NCBI GenBank assembly: GCA_021324355.1
Contig: JAJPJD010000019.1
Span: forward strand, 1-52,465
Length of the DNA stretch: 52,465 nucleotides
Direction: 5' to 3'
DNA from: Actinomycetota bacterium
GTDB taxonomy: Bacteria > Actinomycetota > Acidimicrobiia > Acidimicrobiales > RAAP-2
Program-made: the position numbers and the translations under genes
Part shown: one piece after another, positions 23,264 to 31,959 of the stretch
Layout of the letters: each line of letters opens with the position of its first letter
Position numbering within the stretch: the stretch's first letter is position 1
The notes under the pieces: generated by a model
The model's input: only the letters and a program-made list of their open reading frames with translations
Database searches by the model: none
Told to the model about the DNA's origin: nothing

Positions 23264-23351
23264 GCCCACCTCCTCGATCGGGCGGCGGTGCCCCCGCGGG
23301 CACGGTGCCGTCGATCCAAGCATTGGCACCGAATCTGACCGCAGGACCCAG

Positions 23352-23372
23352 GAATTGTTACAATTCTGTCAC
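23352..23372. promoter_or_regulatory. Palindrome and GTnAC direct repeat, MtrA-box-like
   Basis: GAATTGTTACAATTC (23352-23366) is a perfect 15-base inverted repeat around a central T. Overlapping it, GTTAC (23357-23361) and GTCAC (23368-23372) form a direct repeat with six bases between, seen on the minus strand as GTGAC-N6-GTAAC. Direct GTnAC repeats of about this spacing are, from memory, the binding pattern of actinobacterial MtrA. The element lies in the 209-base gap between divergent genes and could serve either. Confidence 0.5.
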
Positions 23373-23472
23373 ATTCCGGCCGCCGGCACGCCGCCGCTGA
23401 CACCGAGAGGTCGAGCCGGCCCGGACCGTCACGCTCCCTCGGGGCTGGACACCTGCGAGAGCGGTCGGGTCG

Positions 23473-24462
23473 GTGCAAGAGTTGTCCGCTGTGACCAGCA
23501 CCGACCATCTTCGCCACGGGATCACCGTCCCCTTCGACGTCCCGCTCCACCAGCACCGGCGGTGGTTCGAGCTCCTCGTGGAGCTGGGGTACACCGACAT
23601 CTGGTCCATGGAGGTCGACGGGGCGGACGGGTTCACCCCGCTGGCGCTGGCGGCCGCGTGGACCCCGGGGCTCAGGCTCGGGGTCGCCATCGCGCCGGTC
23701 TACACCCGCGGGCCGGCGCTGCTCGCCCAGACCGCGGCCGCGATGGCCGACGCCGCCCCGGGGCGGTTCGCCCTGGGCATCGGGACCTCGTCCGAAGCGA
23801 TCGTCAGCCGGTGGAACGGGATGGCGTTCGAGGAGCCCTACCGCCGGGCGCGCGATGTCCTGCGGTTCCTCAAACTCGCCCTGGCCGGCGAGCGGGTCGA
23901 CGCCCAGTTCGCCACCTTCACCATCCGCGGCTTCCGGCTGTCACGGCGACCCGAGCAGCGTCCGCCGATCTACCTCGCGGCCCTCCGACCCGGCATGCTC
24001 TCCCTCGCCGGGCGGGAGGCCGACGGGGCAATCCTCAACTGGCTGTCGGCGGACGACGTGAAGAAGGCGGTCGCCGAGATCGGCGGGGACGGCCGCAAAG
24101 AGGTGGTGGCCCGGATCTTCACCATCCCGACCGAGGATGCCGCCACTGCCCGCGCCATCGGGCGCCGAATGATCGCCGCGTACATGAACGTCGAGGCCTA
24201 CGCCCAGTTCCAGCGCTGGCTGGGCCGGGGCGAGCTGCTCTCGCCGATGTGGGAGCGCTGGTCGGCAGGCGACCGGCGGGGCGCGCTCGAAGCGATCCCC
24301 GACGAGGTCGTCGACGACCTCATCGTGCACGGCTCCTTCGAGCAGTGTCGGGCCCGGATCGCCCGCTACGTCGACAACGGGGTGACGATCCCGGCCCCGA
24401 TGATCATCCCGGCCGGCGTCGACCTCGAGGACGCGGTGCGCGGCCTCGCACCGTCGAGCTAG
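23473..24462 (+). CDS. LLM-class flavin/F420-dependent oxidoreductase
   Basis: A luciferase-like TIM-barrel protein of 329 residues, cytosolic. Family marks are ELGYTDIWSMEVDGADGF, LRLGVAIAPVYTRGPALLAQ, APGRFALGIGTSSEAIVSRW (coenzyme phosphate-binding area) and PPIYLAALRPGMLSLAGREA. This class in actinobacteria often uses coenzyme F420; a second F420-type protein at 46591 shows the cofactor is likely present. GTG 23473 is used; GTG 23491 would remove six residues, and neither has a clear ribosome site. Substrate unknown. It stands alone, with a hairpin just downstream. Confidence 0.87.
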   Translation: MQELSAVTSTDHLRHGITVPFDVPLHQHRRWFELLVELGYTDIWSMEVDGADGFTPLALAAAWTPGLRLGVAIAPVYTRGPALLAQTAAAMADAAPGRFALGIGTSSEAIVSRWNGMAFEEPYRRARDVLRFLKLALAGERVDAQFATFTIRGFRLSRRPEQRPPIYLAALRPGMLSLAGREADGAILNWLSADDVKKAVAEIGGDGRKEVVARIFTIPTEDAATARAIGRRMIAAYMNVEAYAQFQRWLGRGELLSPMWERWSAGDRRGALEAIPDEVVDDLIVHGSFEQCRARIARYVDNGVTIPAPMIIPAGVDLEDAVRGLAPSS

Positions 24463-24528
24463 CGGCGCAGCCTCGCGGCGATGCTCGCGCCGCCACCGGA
24501 CGTCACCGTGATTCGCCGGCGGAGCCGT

Positions 24529-24552
24529 GCTCGGCCTCGCTGGGGGCCGAGC
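24529..24552 (+). terminator. Hairpin downstream of the LLM oxidoreductase gene
   Basis: GCTCGGCC (24529-24536) pairs perfectly with GGCCGAGC (24545-24552) across an 8-base loop, 66 bases after the stop codon. No T-run follows. Plausible GC-rich terminator in the gap before the next gene. Confidence 0.4.
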
Positions 24553-24600
24553 GCCTGACGGCGTTCGCCGGCCGCCGGTGACCCGCGACGCCACCCACCC

Positions 24601-25854
24601 ATGATCGGGCGAGCCGCCCCGGAACGGGTGGTCGAACCCGAGCTGGACCGCCTCCTCTCGGTGGCGGCCGCAGTCCTGCTGGCCGGACCGCCGGCCACTG
24701 GGAAGACAACGATCGCCCGACAGCGGGCCTCGGTCGTCGTCGGTCTGCCGGAGGCGGGCGCGACCGCCGGGGCCACCGCGGACTGGACCCGTGCGCTCGG
24801 CGGTCGGTCGCCGGTGCTGGTCGACGACTGGCACCGCCACCCCGGAGCCCTGGAGGCGGTGGCGGCCGCGGTGCGCGACGACCCGAGGCCGGGACGGTTC
24901 CTGCTCACCGGCGCGACCCCCGAGCTGCCGGCAGGGCCGGGCATCGCGCTGGTCCGGGTCCGGCCGCTCAGCCTGGCCGAGCGAGGGCTCGCCGTCCCGG
25001 TGGTCAGCCTGGCCTCGCTGCTGCGAGGGGACCGTCCTGAACTGGACGGACGCTGTCCGCTCACCGGGGATCGGTACCTGGGCGAGGTGCTTGCCTCCGG
25101 CTTGCCGGGGATCCGCCCGCTCGAGGAGCCGGCCCGTCGCCGGGCGCTCGACCGCTACCTGGAGCGGCTCGTGGCCGCGGTTCCGGCCGAGCTCGGTCGG
25201 CCGGTCCGCGACCCTGGCAGCCTCCGGCGCCGGCTCGCCGCCTACGCCGCGGCCACCGCGACCACCGTGCCCGAGTCGACCATCGCAGAGGTCGCTGACC
25301 AACACCGGCCGGTCCGGCTGCCCCCAGACGCCGCCGCAGCGTACCGGCGCCTCCTCGAACGGCTCGGCATCGTGGACGACCTCCCGGCCTTCGCCCCGAG
25401 GCGCCGGCTCGGCCGGCTGGCCGAGGAGCCAAAGCGGCACCTCGCCGACCCGGCCCTGGCAGCCCGGCTGTTGGGCCTCGACCCGGCGCTGCTGCGCCGC
25501 AGCGGGGTGGGCGCGGCCGGACGGGCCGTCTTCGCCGACGCGCTGTTCGAATCCCTGGTCACCCAGTCGGTGCGGACGTACGCGCAAGCCTGCGGTGCTT
25601 CGGTCTCGCACCTGCGCACCTACCGGAGCCACCGTCAGCTCGACCTGATCGTCGAGGGCGAGCGCGGCGAGCTGGTCGCGTTCGACGTGCGGCTCACGAC
25701 CGACGTCGCCGAGCGGGACGTCGCTCACCTCCGGTGGCTGCGCCGGCGGCTCGGCGACGAGTTGGTCGAGGGAGCGGTGCTCAACGCAGGCGAGCGCTGC
25801 TACCGCAGACCCGACGGCTTCGCAGTGGTGCCGGCTGCACTCCTGGGCCCGTGA
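24601..25854 (+). CDS. AAA ATPase with DUF4143 domain
   Basis: A 417-residue protein of the AAA_14/DUF4143 type. Walker A is LLAGPPATGKTTIARQ near residue 27 and the Walker B-like segment is PVLVDDWHRHPGALEA. The C-terminal domain has the family pattern LRTYRSHRQLDLIVEGERGE followed by VAFDVRLTTDVAERD, which resembles a nuclease-like core, then HLRWLRRRLGDE. These proteins are widespread solitary ATPases with unclear function, sometimes thought to be mobile or toxin-antitoxin related. No partner gene is adjacent. ATG 24601 lacks a clear ribosome site. The length matches the family. Confidence 0.85.
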   Translation: MIGRAAPERVVEPELDRLLSVAAAVLLAGPPATGKTTIARQRASVVVGLPEAGATAGATADWTRALGGRSPVLVDDWHRHPGALEAVAAAVRDDPRPGRFLLTGATPELPAGPGIALVRVRPLSLAERGLAVPVVSLASLLRGDRPELDGRCPLTGDRYLGEVLASGLPGIRPLEEPARRRALDRYLERLVAAVPAELGRPVRDPGSLRRRLAAYAAATATTVPESTIAEVADQHRPVRLPPDAAAAYRRLLERLGIVDDLPAFAPRRRLGRLAEEPKRHLADPALAARLLGLDPALLRRSGVGAAGRAVFADALFESLVTQSVRTYAQACGASVSHLRTYRSHRQLDLIVEGERGELVAFDVRLTTDVAERDVAHLRWLRRRLGDELVEGAVLNAGERCYRRPDGFAVVPAALLGP

Positions 25855-25894
25855 TCGCCGACCTGCGATGGCCGCCCCGGCCGGCCCAGGCGCC

Positions 25895-25900
25895 TAGCGT
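25895..25900 (+). promoter_or_regulatory. -10 element TAGCGT of the secreted phosphoesterase
   Basis: TAGCGT lies 8 bases before the ATG at 25909, with no ribosome site between, which suggests a leaderless mRNA. The same spacing recurs at several genes in this window. Confidence 0.45.
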
Positions 25901-25908
25901 GCCACCCC

Positions 25909-27447
25909 ATGACGACACGGCTCTCCCGGATGCTGCGGGCCGCCGGACCCGGCGCCCTGGCGGCGGTCACCGCCGCGACCACCCTCGTTGCGCCGCTGGC
26001 CGCTCCGGCGTCGGGGGCCGCACCCCCCCTCGGCATCCACAAGATCCGCCACGTCATCATCGTGATGCAAGAGAACCGCTCGTTCGACAGCTACTTCGGG
26101 ACGTTTCCGGGGGCCGACGGCATCCCGATGCACGACGGCGTTCCCACCGTCTGCGTCCCCAACCCGCTCACCTCGGCCTGCGACGCCCCGTTCCACGACG
26201 TGAACGACGTGAACGGCGGCGGTCCGCACGGCCACCCGAGCGCGGTCGCCGACATCGACGGCGGCAAGATGGATGGGTTCATCGCGTCCGCCGAGCAGGC
26301 GTCACGGGGCTGCACCAACCCCGACAATCCGGTGTGCTCAGCCTCCAAGACCCCGGTGCCCGACGTGATGGGCTACCACACCAGCAAAGAGATCCCCAAC
26401 TACTGGACGTACGCCCGAGACTTCGTCCTCCAGGACCACATGTTCGAACCGGTGAGCTCGTGGTCCCTCCCCGATCACCTGTTCTTGGTGTCGGGGTGGT
26501 CGGCTCGCTGCGCCAACCGTTCGCCAATGAGCTGCGTCAACGACATCATGGGCCCCTACGGGGTCCGGCAGTTCGACCAGGCCGTGACCCAGGAGCTGAC
26601 CACCGGGACCACGTCGATCGACTTGGCCTGGACCGACCTCACCTGGCTCCTCTATCGCCACCACGTGAGCTGGGCCTACTACGTCCAGACCGGGACCCAG
26701 CCCGACTGCGCGAACGACCAGGCGGTCACCTGCCCGCCCGTCGCACAGTCGGCCCGCACCCCGGGAATCTGGAACCCCCTCCCGTTGTTCGAAGACGTCC
26801 GCCACGACCACCAGCTGGGCAACATCAAACCGCTCGACGCCTACTTCCGCGCCGCCGCCCGGGGCACGCTGCCCCAGGTCTCCTGGCTCGCCCCCTCCCA
26901 GGCCGACAGCGAGCACCCGCCGGCCAGCGTCCACCAAGGGCAGGCGTACGTGACCGCGGTGATCAACGCTGCCATGGAGAGCCCGGACTGGTCCTCCACC
27001 GCGATCTTCCTGAGCTGGGACGACTGGGGGGGCTTCTACGACGGGGTCCGGCCGCCCGCAGTCGACCAGAACGGCTACGGCCTGCGGGTCCCTGGTCTGG
27101 TGATCTCTCCCTATGCCCGCCGGGGCTACATCGACCACCAGGTCCTGAGCAGCGACGCCTACCTCAAGTTCATCGAGGACGACTTCATGGGCGGTGCCCG
27201 GCTCAACCCCAAGACCGATGGCCGGCCCGACCCCCGACCCGACGTCCGGGAGAACGCCCGGATCCTGGGCAACGTCGTCCGGGACTTCGACTTCTCCCAG
27301 GCGCCCCGGCCACCGGTTCTCCTCCCGACCAACCCACCCACCGACTCGCCGTCGATCCCGGCCTACTTCGTGGGCCGGGGTCCCTGCGTGGGCTGCACCA
27401 CGACGCCCCCCAGCGTCGCCCCCACCCGGTCCCAGCGAGCGGCCTGA
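25909..27447 (+). CDS. Secreted phosphoesterase, phospholipase C/acid phosphatase superfamily
   Basis: A 512-residue exported protein. Residues 1-36 form a Sec-type signal peptide ending near APASGAAPP. The mature protein begins with [20 protein letters not shown] followed by FPGADGIP, the diagnostic metal-binding entry of the phosphoesterase family that includes bacterial phospholipase C and AcpA. Later motifs are [32 protein letters not shown] and [19 protein letters not shown], the conserved C-terminal metal-site region. There is no twin-arginine motif, unlike mycobacterial PlcA-D. The substrate may be a phospholipid or a phosphomonoester. Its 3' end coincides with the break point of a truncated pseudogene on the other strand. 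Confidence 0.9.
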   Translation: MTTRLSRMLRAAGPGALAAVTAATTLVAPLAAPASGAAPPLGIHKIRHVIIVMQENRSFDSYFGTFPGADGIPMHDGVPTVCVPNPLTSACDAPFHDVNDVNGGGPHGHPSAVADIDGGKMDGFIASAEQASRGCTNPDNPVCSASKTPVPDVMGYHTSKEIPNYWTYARDFVLQDHMFEPVSSWSLPDHLFLVSGWSARCANRSPMSCVNDIMGPYGVRQFDQAVTQELTTGTTSIDLAWTDLTWLLYRHHVSWAYYVQTGTQPDCANDQAVTCPPVAQSARTPGIWNPLPLFEDVRHDHQLGNIKPLDAYFRAAARGTLPQVSWLAPSQADSEHPPASVHQGQAYVTAVINAAMESPDWSSTAIFLSWDDWGGFYDGVRPPAVDQNGYGLRVPGLVISPYARRGYIDHQVLSSDAYLKFIEDDFMGGARLNPKTDGRPDPRPDVRENARILGNVVRDFDFSQAPRPPVLLPTNPPTDSPSIPAYFVGRGPCVGCTTTPPSVAPTRSQRAA

Positions 27448-27976
27448 CCAGTGAAGTAGGCGATCCCCTCGGGCGTGATGATGAACTCGTGCAGGTCGGC
27501 CGGCAGGCCTCGCTGAGCCTTGACCGTCATCACCTCGCGGTAGGAGCCGTCGAGCAGCACGTACCCCCCGAGATGCCCACCCCGTAGTGGGCGATCCTCC
27601 CCTGCCACCAGGTGAGGACCGGCTCTCCACGCCATTGCTGCACCCGCAGGTTGGTCGACTGGAAGGGCACTGACCGCACCCACACCACCTCGCCGACAGC
27701 GGCCTCATGGTGAGGTCGGTCGGACAGACGCGGCGCGCGCAAATCGGGCCGGGACCGGAAACGCTCGACCGCTCAGCCGAGCGGCCGATTGAGTCGGACC
27801 CGAGAGGCCGACAGCGCGCTCGCCCCAAACACACCGGCGCCGGCCACGAGGAACTGGCGTCTGGTCAGGTGACGACCGCGACCGACCAGCCGGCCAGACA
27901 CCGTCACCACCGTCCCGCCAGGGCGGCGTCGGAGCAGGCCGGTGTGGGACAGACCATGGCACCGACAGCTTGCCAC
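27448..27976 (-). pseudogene. Decayed arylsulfotransferase-like gene
   Basis: Three joined pieces on the minus strand resemble an arylsulfotransferase (ASST) N-terminal half. A Tat signal LTRRQFLVAGAGVFGASALS is followed by an in-frame TGA (27775-27773). The same frame continues with FRSRPDLRAPRL and VRSVPFQSTNLRVQQWRGEP then VLTWWQG. At a C6 run (27564-27569) the reading shifts to another frame giving GYVLLDGSYREVMTVKAQRG and [20 protein letters not shown]. Homology stops at about 27448, exactly where the opposite phosphoesterase gene ends, so the C-terminal half is missing. About 25 residues also seem deleted after FRSRPDLR. A nonsense codon, a frameshift and truncation together mark a dead gene. 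Confidence 0.75.
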
Positions 27977-28034
27977 CCAGGCAGCCCGGCGAGGGGCGTC
28001 GACGGGGCCGGCGTCGTCGTGCTAGCTCACTGCC

Positions 28035-29444
28035 ATGGACATCGACTTTCGAACCACCTCCGTCGTCGACCTGGCTGCACGGGTCCGGCGTCGGGAAGTG
28101 TCGGCCCGGGAGCTGGCTCAGGCGGCCCTGGATCGGATCGAGCGGCTCAACCCCCAGGTGAACGCATTCGTCGCGCTGGACGGCGAGCGGGCGCTGGAGC
28201 AGGCGGCGGCGGTCGACCACAAGGTGGCGAGCGGGGCCGACCCGGGTCCGCTGGCCGGGGTCCCGATCGGAGTCAAGGATCTCGAGGACGCGGCCGGCTT
28301 CCGGACCACCAACGGCTCGCCCCGATGGGCCCACGACCCGCCGGCCGAGCACGACTCGGTCCTCGTGTCCCGGTTGCGGGCGGCCGGGTGCGTGGTGGTC
28401 GGCAAGACCAACACCCCCGAGTTCGGTTGGACCGCCATGACCGACAACCGGCTGTTCGGGGCGACCCGGAACCCCTGGGCCCTGGACCACTCGGCCGGAG
28501 GCTCCTCAGGAGGGACGGCTGCCGCCCTGGCTGCCGGCATGGTCCCGCTGGCCACCGGGTCCGATGGCGGCGGGTCGATCCGGATCCCGGCATCGTGTTG
28601 CGGGCTGACGGGCATCAAGACCTCCATGGGACGGGTCCCGAGCGGCGGACCCACCCCGCCCGGCTGGCCCGGGCTGTCGGTGAAGGGCCCCATGACCCGC
28701 CGGGTCGCTGACGCCGTCGTCGCGCTGGACGCAGTGGTGGCCCCCGAACCGACCGACCTGCGCTCGCTGCCCCGGCCGGAGGCGTCTTGGCTGGCAGCAC
28801 TGGAGCAGCCCCGGGTCCCGGCCCGGGTGCTGTGGTCGCCCACCCTCGGGTACGCGACCGTGGACGCCGAGGTGCACTCGCTGTGCGAGCGGGCGGTGTC
28901 GGTGCTCGAGTCCCTGGGCGCCGAGGTGGAGGAGGTCGACCCGGTGTTCGATGCCGACCCGGTCAGCGACTGGCTCATCCTGACCGGGGTGTTCCTCCTG
29001 CGGACTCTGGCGCCGCGCTACGAGGGTCACTTCGACGAGCTCCACCCGTCGCTGGCCTCCCTGGTCGAGCGGGCCAAATCAATCACCGGGCGCCAGGTGG
29101 CCGAGGCGCTCGACGCCTGCCACCGCGTGAACTGGCGCCTGGTCCAGCTGTTCGGCGACGCCCGCATCCTGGTCACCCCGACCTGCGCCGGCCCCCCGCC
29201 CCCGATCTCGATGGGGATCCAGGGGTTGGTGAACGGCCAGCCCACCGACAGCTGGGTGTCGTTCACCTATCCGTTCAACATGAGCGGTTCGCCAGCAGCC
29301 ACCGTATGCGCCGGACTGACCGAGGCCGGGTTGCCGGTGGGGCTGCAGATGATCGGGCCGGCCCACGGCGACTTGGTGGTGATCCGGACCGCCGCCGCCC
29401 TGGAGGAGGCGCTGGGGTTCGACCGACTGGCACCGCTCGGTTGA
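28035..29444 (+). CDS. Amidase, amidase-signature family
   Basis: A 469-residue cytosolic amidase. The Ser-cisSer-Lys triad is visible: Lys 81 in GVPIGVKDLEDA, the Ser pair in AGGSSGG (157-158), and nucleophile Ser 181 in GSDGGGSIRIPAS. KTNTPEFGWTAMTDNRLFG is typical of the subgroup often annotated as acylamidase or amidase. The C-terminus PFNMSGSPAATVCAGLTEAG with LPVGLQMIGP is complete. ATG 28035 lies 6 bases after TAGCTC, a possible weak -10, so it may be leaderless. It is not beside gatB or gatC, so a GatA role is unlikely. Substrate not predictable. Confidence 0.9.
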   Translation: MDIDFRTTSVVDLAARVRRREVSARELAQAALDRIERLNPQVNAFVALDGERALEQAAAVDHKVASGADPGPLAGVPIGVKDLEDAAGFRTTNGSPRWAHDPPAEHDSVLVSRLRAAGCVVVGKTNTPEFGWTAMTDNRLFGATRNPWALDHSAGGSSGGTAAALAAGMVPLATGSDGGGSIRIPASCCGLTGIKTSMGRVPSGGPTPPGWPGLSVKGPMTRRVADAVVALDAVVAPEPTDLRSLPRPEASWLAALEQPRVPARVLWSPTLGYATVDAEVHSLCERAVSVLESLGAEVEEVDPVFDADPVSDWLILTGVFLLRTLAPRYEGHFDELHPSLASLVERAKSITGRQVAEALDACHRVNWRLVQLFGDARILVTPTCAGPPPPISMGIQGLVNGQPTDSWVSFTYPFNMSGSPAATVCAGLTEAGLPVGLQMIGPAHGDLVVIRTAAALEEALGFDRLAPLG

Positions 29445-29463
29445 GCGCGCCGTGGCGAGCGGG

Positions 29464-30456
29464 TCAGGACAGGTCGTCTGCGGTCACGACGTTGCGCATC
29501 GGCTCGCCGCGCCGGAACCGACCCAAGTTGTCGGTGAACAGCTCGAACTGACGGAGGACCCGCCGATCGCTGTTCGCCGAGTCGTGCGGGGTCACCGTGA
29601 CCTTGGGATGGCTCCACAGCGGGCTGTCCGCCGGGAGCGGCTCGGTCTCGAAGACGTCGAGCACCGCCGCTGCCAGCTTGCCGGCGTCGAGCGCGGCCAC
29701 CAGCGCGCCCTCGTCAACCACTGAGCCGCGACCGATGTTGATCAGCAGCGCGCTGGGCTGCATCACCTCGAAGAACGCCAGGTCGGCCAGATGTGACGTC
29801 GTCGGGTTGGCCGGGGCGCACAGGACCACGACGTCGGCGTGTGGCAGAACCTGGGCGAGCTCGTCAGTGGTCACCATCTTGTCTGCCTCTTCGGTGCCCG
29901 ACGGCCGCCGCCGAACCCCGACGACCCGAGCCCCGAAGGCGCGGGCCCGACGGGCGATCTCGGTCCCGATCGAGCCGAACCCGACGATCACCCACGTGCT
30001 GCCCCACAGCTCGCAAAACTCGTGGCCCTCCCAGCGCCGCTCGGCCTGCGCGGCGGCCCAACGACCGGGCTGCTGGACGTGGTCGAGTGCGGCTCGCAGC
30101 ACGTACTCGGCGATCGGGATGCTGTGGACGTCGGACCTGGTGAACAAGACGCCCTTGGTGATCAGCTCGGCGAAGATGGGGGCGTCGTAGCCAGCCGCCG
30201 CCGACTGGAACCAGCGGAGGGTCTCGCTCCGGCGGACCAAGCCAAAGAACGGCCGGACCAGGGCTCGGTCCTGGCGGTAGAGGTCGGTGGTGGCCCAGGC
30301 CACCTCCACCCCGGCGGCCTCACGGTCCACCGCAGCCCCGTCGGTCGTGCGCAGGGCCCCTCCTTCGCCCATGGCGACCAGTTCGATGCCGGGATGATCT
30401 GCGACCAGCCGCGGACCGAAGGCCCGGGCAGCCCCGTCGGTGAGCAGGACCCGCAC
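29464..30456 (-). CDS. D-2-hydroxyacid dehydrogenase, NAD(P)-dependent
   Basis: A 330-residue oxidoreductase interconverting a 2-hydroxy acid and a 2-oxo acid. The nucleotide-binding motif is VIVGFGSIGTEIARRA (GxGxxG at 159-164). The catalytic set is present: Arg in LINIGRGSVVDEGAL, Glu in DVFETEPLP and His in VTPHDSA. The N-terminal catalytic half lacks features that would separate glyoxylate, phosphoglycerate or other substrates. GTG 30456 begins four bases after the stop of the acyl-CoA dehydrogenase gene, so the two are co-transcribed. Confidence 0.9.
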   Translation of the reverse strand: MRVLLTDGAARAFGPRLVADHPGIELVAMGEGGALRTTDGAAVDREAAGVEVAWATTDLYRQDRALVRPFFGLVRRSETLRWFQSAAAGYDAPIFAELITKGVLFTRSDVHSIPIAEYVLRAALDHVQQPGRWAAAQAERRWEGHEFCELWGSTWVIVGFGSIGTEIARRARAFGARVVGVRRRPSGTEEADKMVTTDELAQVLPHADVVVLCAPANPTTSHLADLAFFEVMQPSALLINIGRGSVVDEGALVAALDAGKLAAAVLDVFETEPLPADSPLWSHPKVTVTPHDSANSDRRVLRQFELFTDNLGRFRRGEPMRNVVTADDLS

Positions 30457-30460
30457 TCGG

Positions 30461-31762
30461 CTACAGGTTGGCGGTCGCCTCGTCGAGCAGGTGAGCGAAC
30501 CGCTGCTTGGCCGCTTCCCTGCGAGTCGGGATGTGCTCGCTCGGCACGTCGTGCGGCGTGTAGTTGCTCAGGGTGCGCCGGGCCACCGTCTGGCGGTGGA
30601 CCTCGTCAGGGCCGTCATAGATCCTGGCCGCTCTCGCAGCACGGTACATGTGCTCCAAGGGAAGGTCGCACGAGAACCCGAGAGCCCCGTGGACCTGGAT
30701 CGCCCGATCGATCACGTTGAACAGCACCGAGGCGCCGTAGTACTTGATCATTGCGATCTCGAGGCGGGCCGCCGAGGCTCCCTCCCGGTCCATCTTCCAC
30801 GCCGCGTGCAGAGTCATCAGCCTGGCGGCGTGCATCTCGGCCATCGAATCGGCAACCCAGTTCTGGACCGTCTGCTTCTCGGCCAGCAGGGATCCGTGGG
30901 CCCGCCGGGAGACGGCCCGCTCGCACAGCATGTCAAAGGCCCGTCGCGACTGGCCGAGCCAGCGCATGCAGTGGTGGATCCGCCCGGGGCCGAGCCGCTT
31001 CTGGGCTAGGACGAAGCCTTCGCCCTCGCGGCCAATCAGGTTGGCCACCGGCACCCGGACGTCCCGGTAGTAGATCTCGGCGTGGTTGCCGAAACGCCCG
31101 AAGCTCTGCTCGGGGTGGGCCATGGTGGCCACGTCCCGGACGATCTCGACGCCGGGCGTGTCCGCCGGAACCAGGATCATCGACGAGCCCTGGTAGGGGT
31201 GGACGTCGGGATTGGTCACCGCCATCACGATGAGGAAATCGGCAATCGAACCGTTGGAAGAGAACCACTTGTGCCCGTTGATGACGTACTCGTCGCCGTC
31301 GCGCACAGCACGGGTCTGCAACAGTGTTGGGTCGGACCCCGCGGTCTCCGGCTCGGTCATGGAGAACGCGCTGCGAAGCTTGCCGTCCAGCAGCGGCTGG
31401 AGCCAGTGCTCGCGCTGATCCTCGCGGCCAGTCGCCTCGATCCCGACCGCCAGCAGCTCAGCGTTGCCCGAGTCGGGTGCGTTGTTCCCGAACACCACCG
31501 GTCCCAGCGGGCTCTGGCCAAGGATCTCGTGCATGAGGCCCAAGCGGACTTGGCCGAAGCCCATCCCGCCGAGCTCGGGGGGCAGGTGGGCAGCCCACAG
31601 CCCACGCTTCTTCACCTCCTCCTGGAGGGGGGCGATCACCCGCAGCAACTGGTCGTGCTCCAAGTCCAGGGTCTCGAGAGGGAAGATCTCCTCTCTCATC
31701 AGATCGCGCATCCAGGCCAGCTGTGTTTCGAACTCGGGTTCGGTCTCGAAGTCCCACGCCAT
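30461..31762 (-). CDS. Acyl-CoA dehydrogenase family protein
   Basis: FAD-dependent dehydrogenase of 433 residues. Marks include ELGGMGFGQVRLGLMHEILG, AFSMTEPETAGSDPTLLQTR (FAD/substrate region), VINGHKWFSSNGSIADFLIV and, near the C-terminus, ALGFSCDLPLEHMYRAARAA then RIYDGPDEVHRQTVAR. The overall pattern fits the ACAD10/11-like group of about 400-430 residues. ATG 31762 has GAGGAGGCC just upstream, better than a GTG 13 codons earlier. It is followed by a hydroxyacid dehydrogenase gene four bases later. Preferred acyl chain unknown. Confidence 0.9.
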   Translation of the reverse strand: MAWDFETEPEFETQLAWMRDLMREEIFPLETLDLEHDQLLRVIAPLQEEVKKRGLWAAHLPPELGGMGFGQVRLGLMHEILGQSPLGPVVFGNNAPDSGNAELLAVGIEATGREDQREHWLQPLLDGKLRSAFSMTEPETAGSDPTLLQTRAVRDGDEYVINGHKWFSSNGSIADFLIVMAVTNPDVHPYQGSSMILVPADTPGVEIVRDVATMAHPEQSFGRFGNHAEIYYRDVRVPVANLIGREGEGFVLAQKRLGPGRIHHCMRWLGQSRRAFDMLCERAVSRRAHGSLLAEKQTVQNWVADSMAEMHAARLMTLHAAWKMDREGASAARLEIAMIKYYGASVLFNVIDRAIQVHGALGFSCDLPLEHMYRAARAARIYDGPDEVHRQTVARRTLSNYTPHDVPSEHIPTRREAAKQRFAHLLDEATANL

Positions 31763-31945
31763 CTCGGCCTCCTCTACTCGGTCGCCACGAGACCCGGCCA
31801 CCCCGACACGTGGTCAACCGGGAACACCGTGACCCCTCCACGCGTAGCACCGTCGCCAGCGCTGGGCCAGAATGACCAGGCCTTGAGCCGCCCCCGGCCA
31901 CCGCCTGGGTGGCCACCGCACCTCGCTGCCGCCGGCCTCACTCGC

Positions 31946-31951
31946 TACGGT
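31946..31951 (+). promoter_or_regulatory. -10 element TACGGT of bioB
   Basis: TACGGT lies 8 bases before the ATG of bioB at 31960 with no ribosome site between, consistent with leaderless transcription. No clear biotin-regulator palindrome was seen nearby. Confidence 0.4.
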
Positions 31952-31959
31952 GGCCGGCC

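Noticed and set aside
22981-23556. 191-codon minus-strand frame overlapping the small membrane protein
   Set aside because: Arg/Trp-rich with no good start; the alternative frame has a strong ribosome site at ATG 23263 and a clean membrane helix.
27773-27976. A free-standing 67-codon Tat-signal gene on the minus strand
   Set aside because: The signal is followed in the same frame, past a TGA, by arylsulfotransferase-like sequence, so it is the start of a pseudogene.
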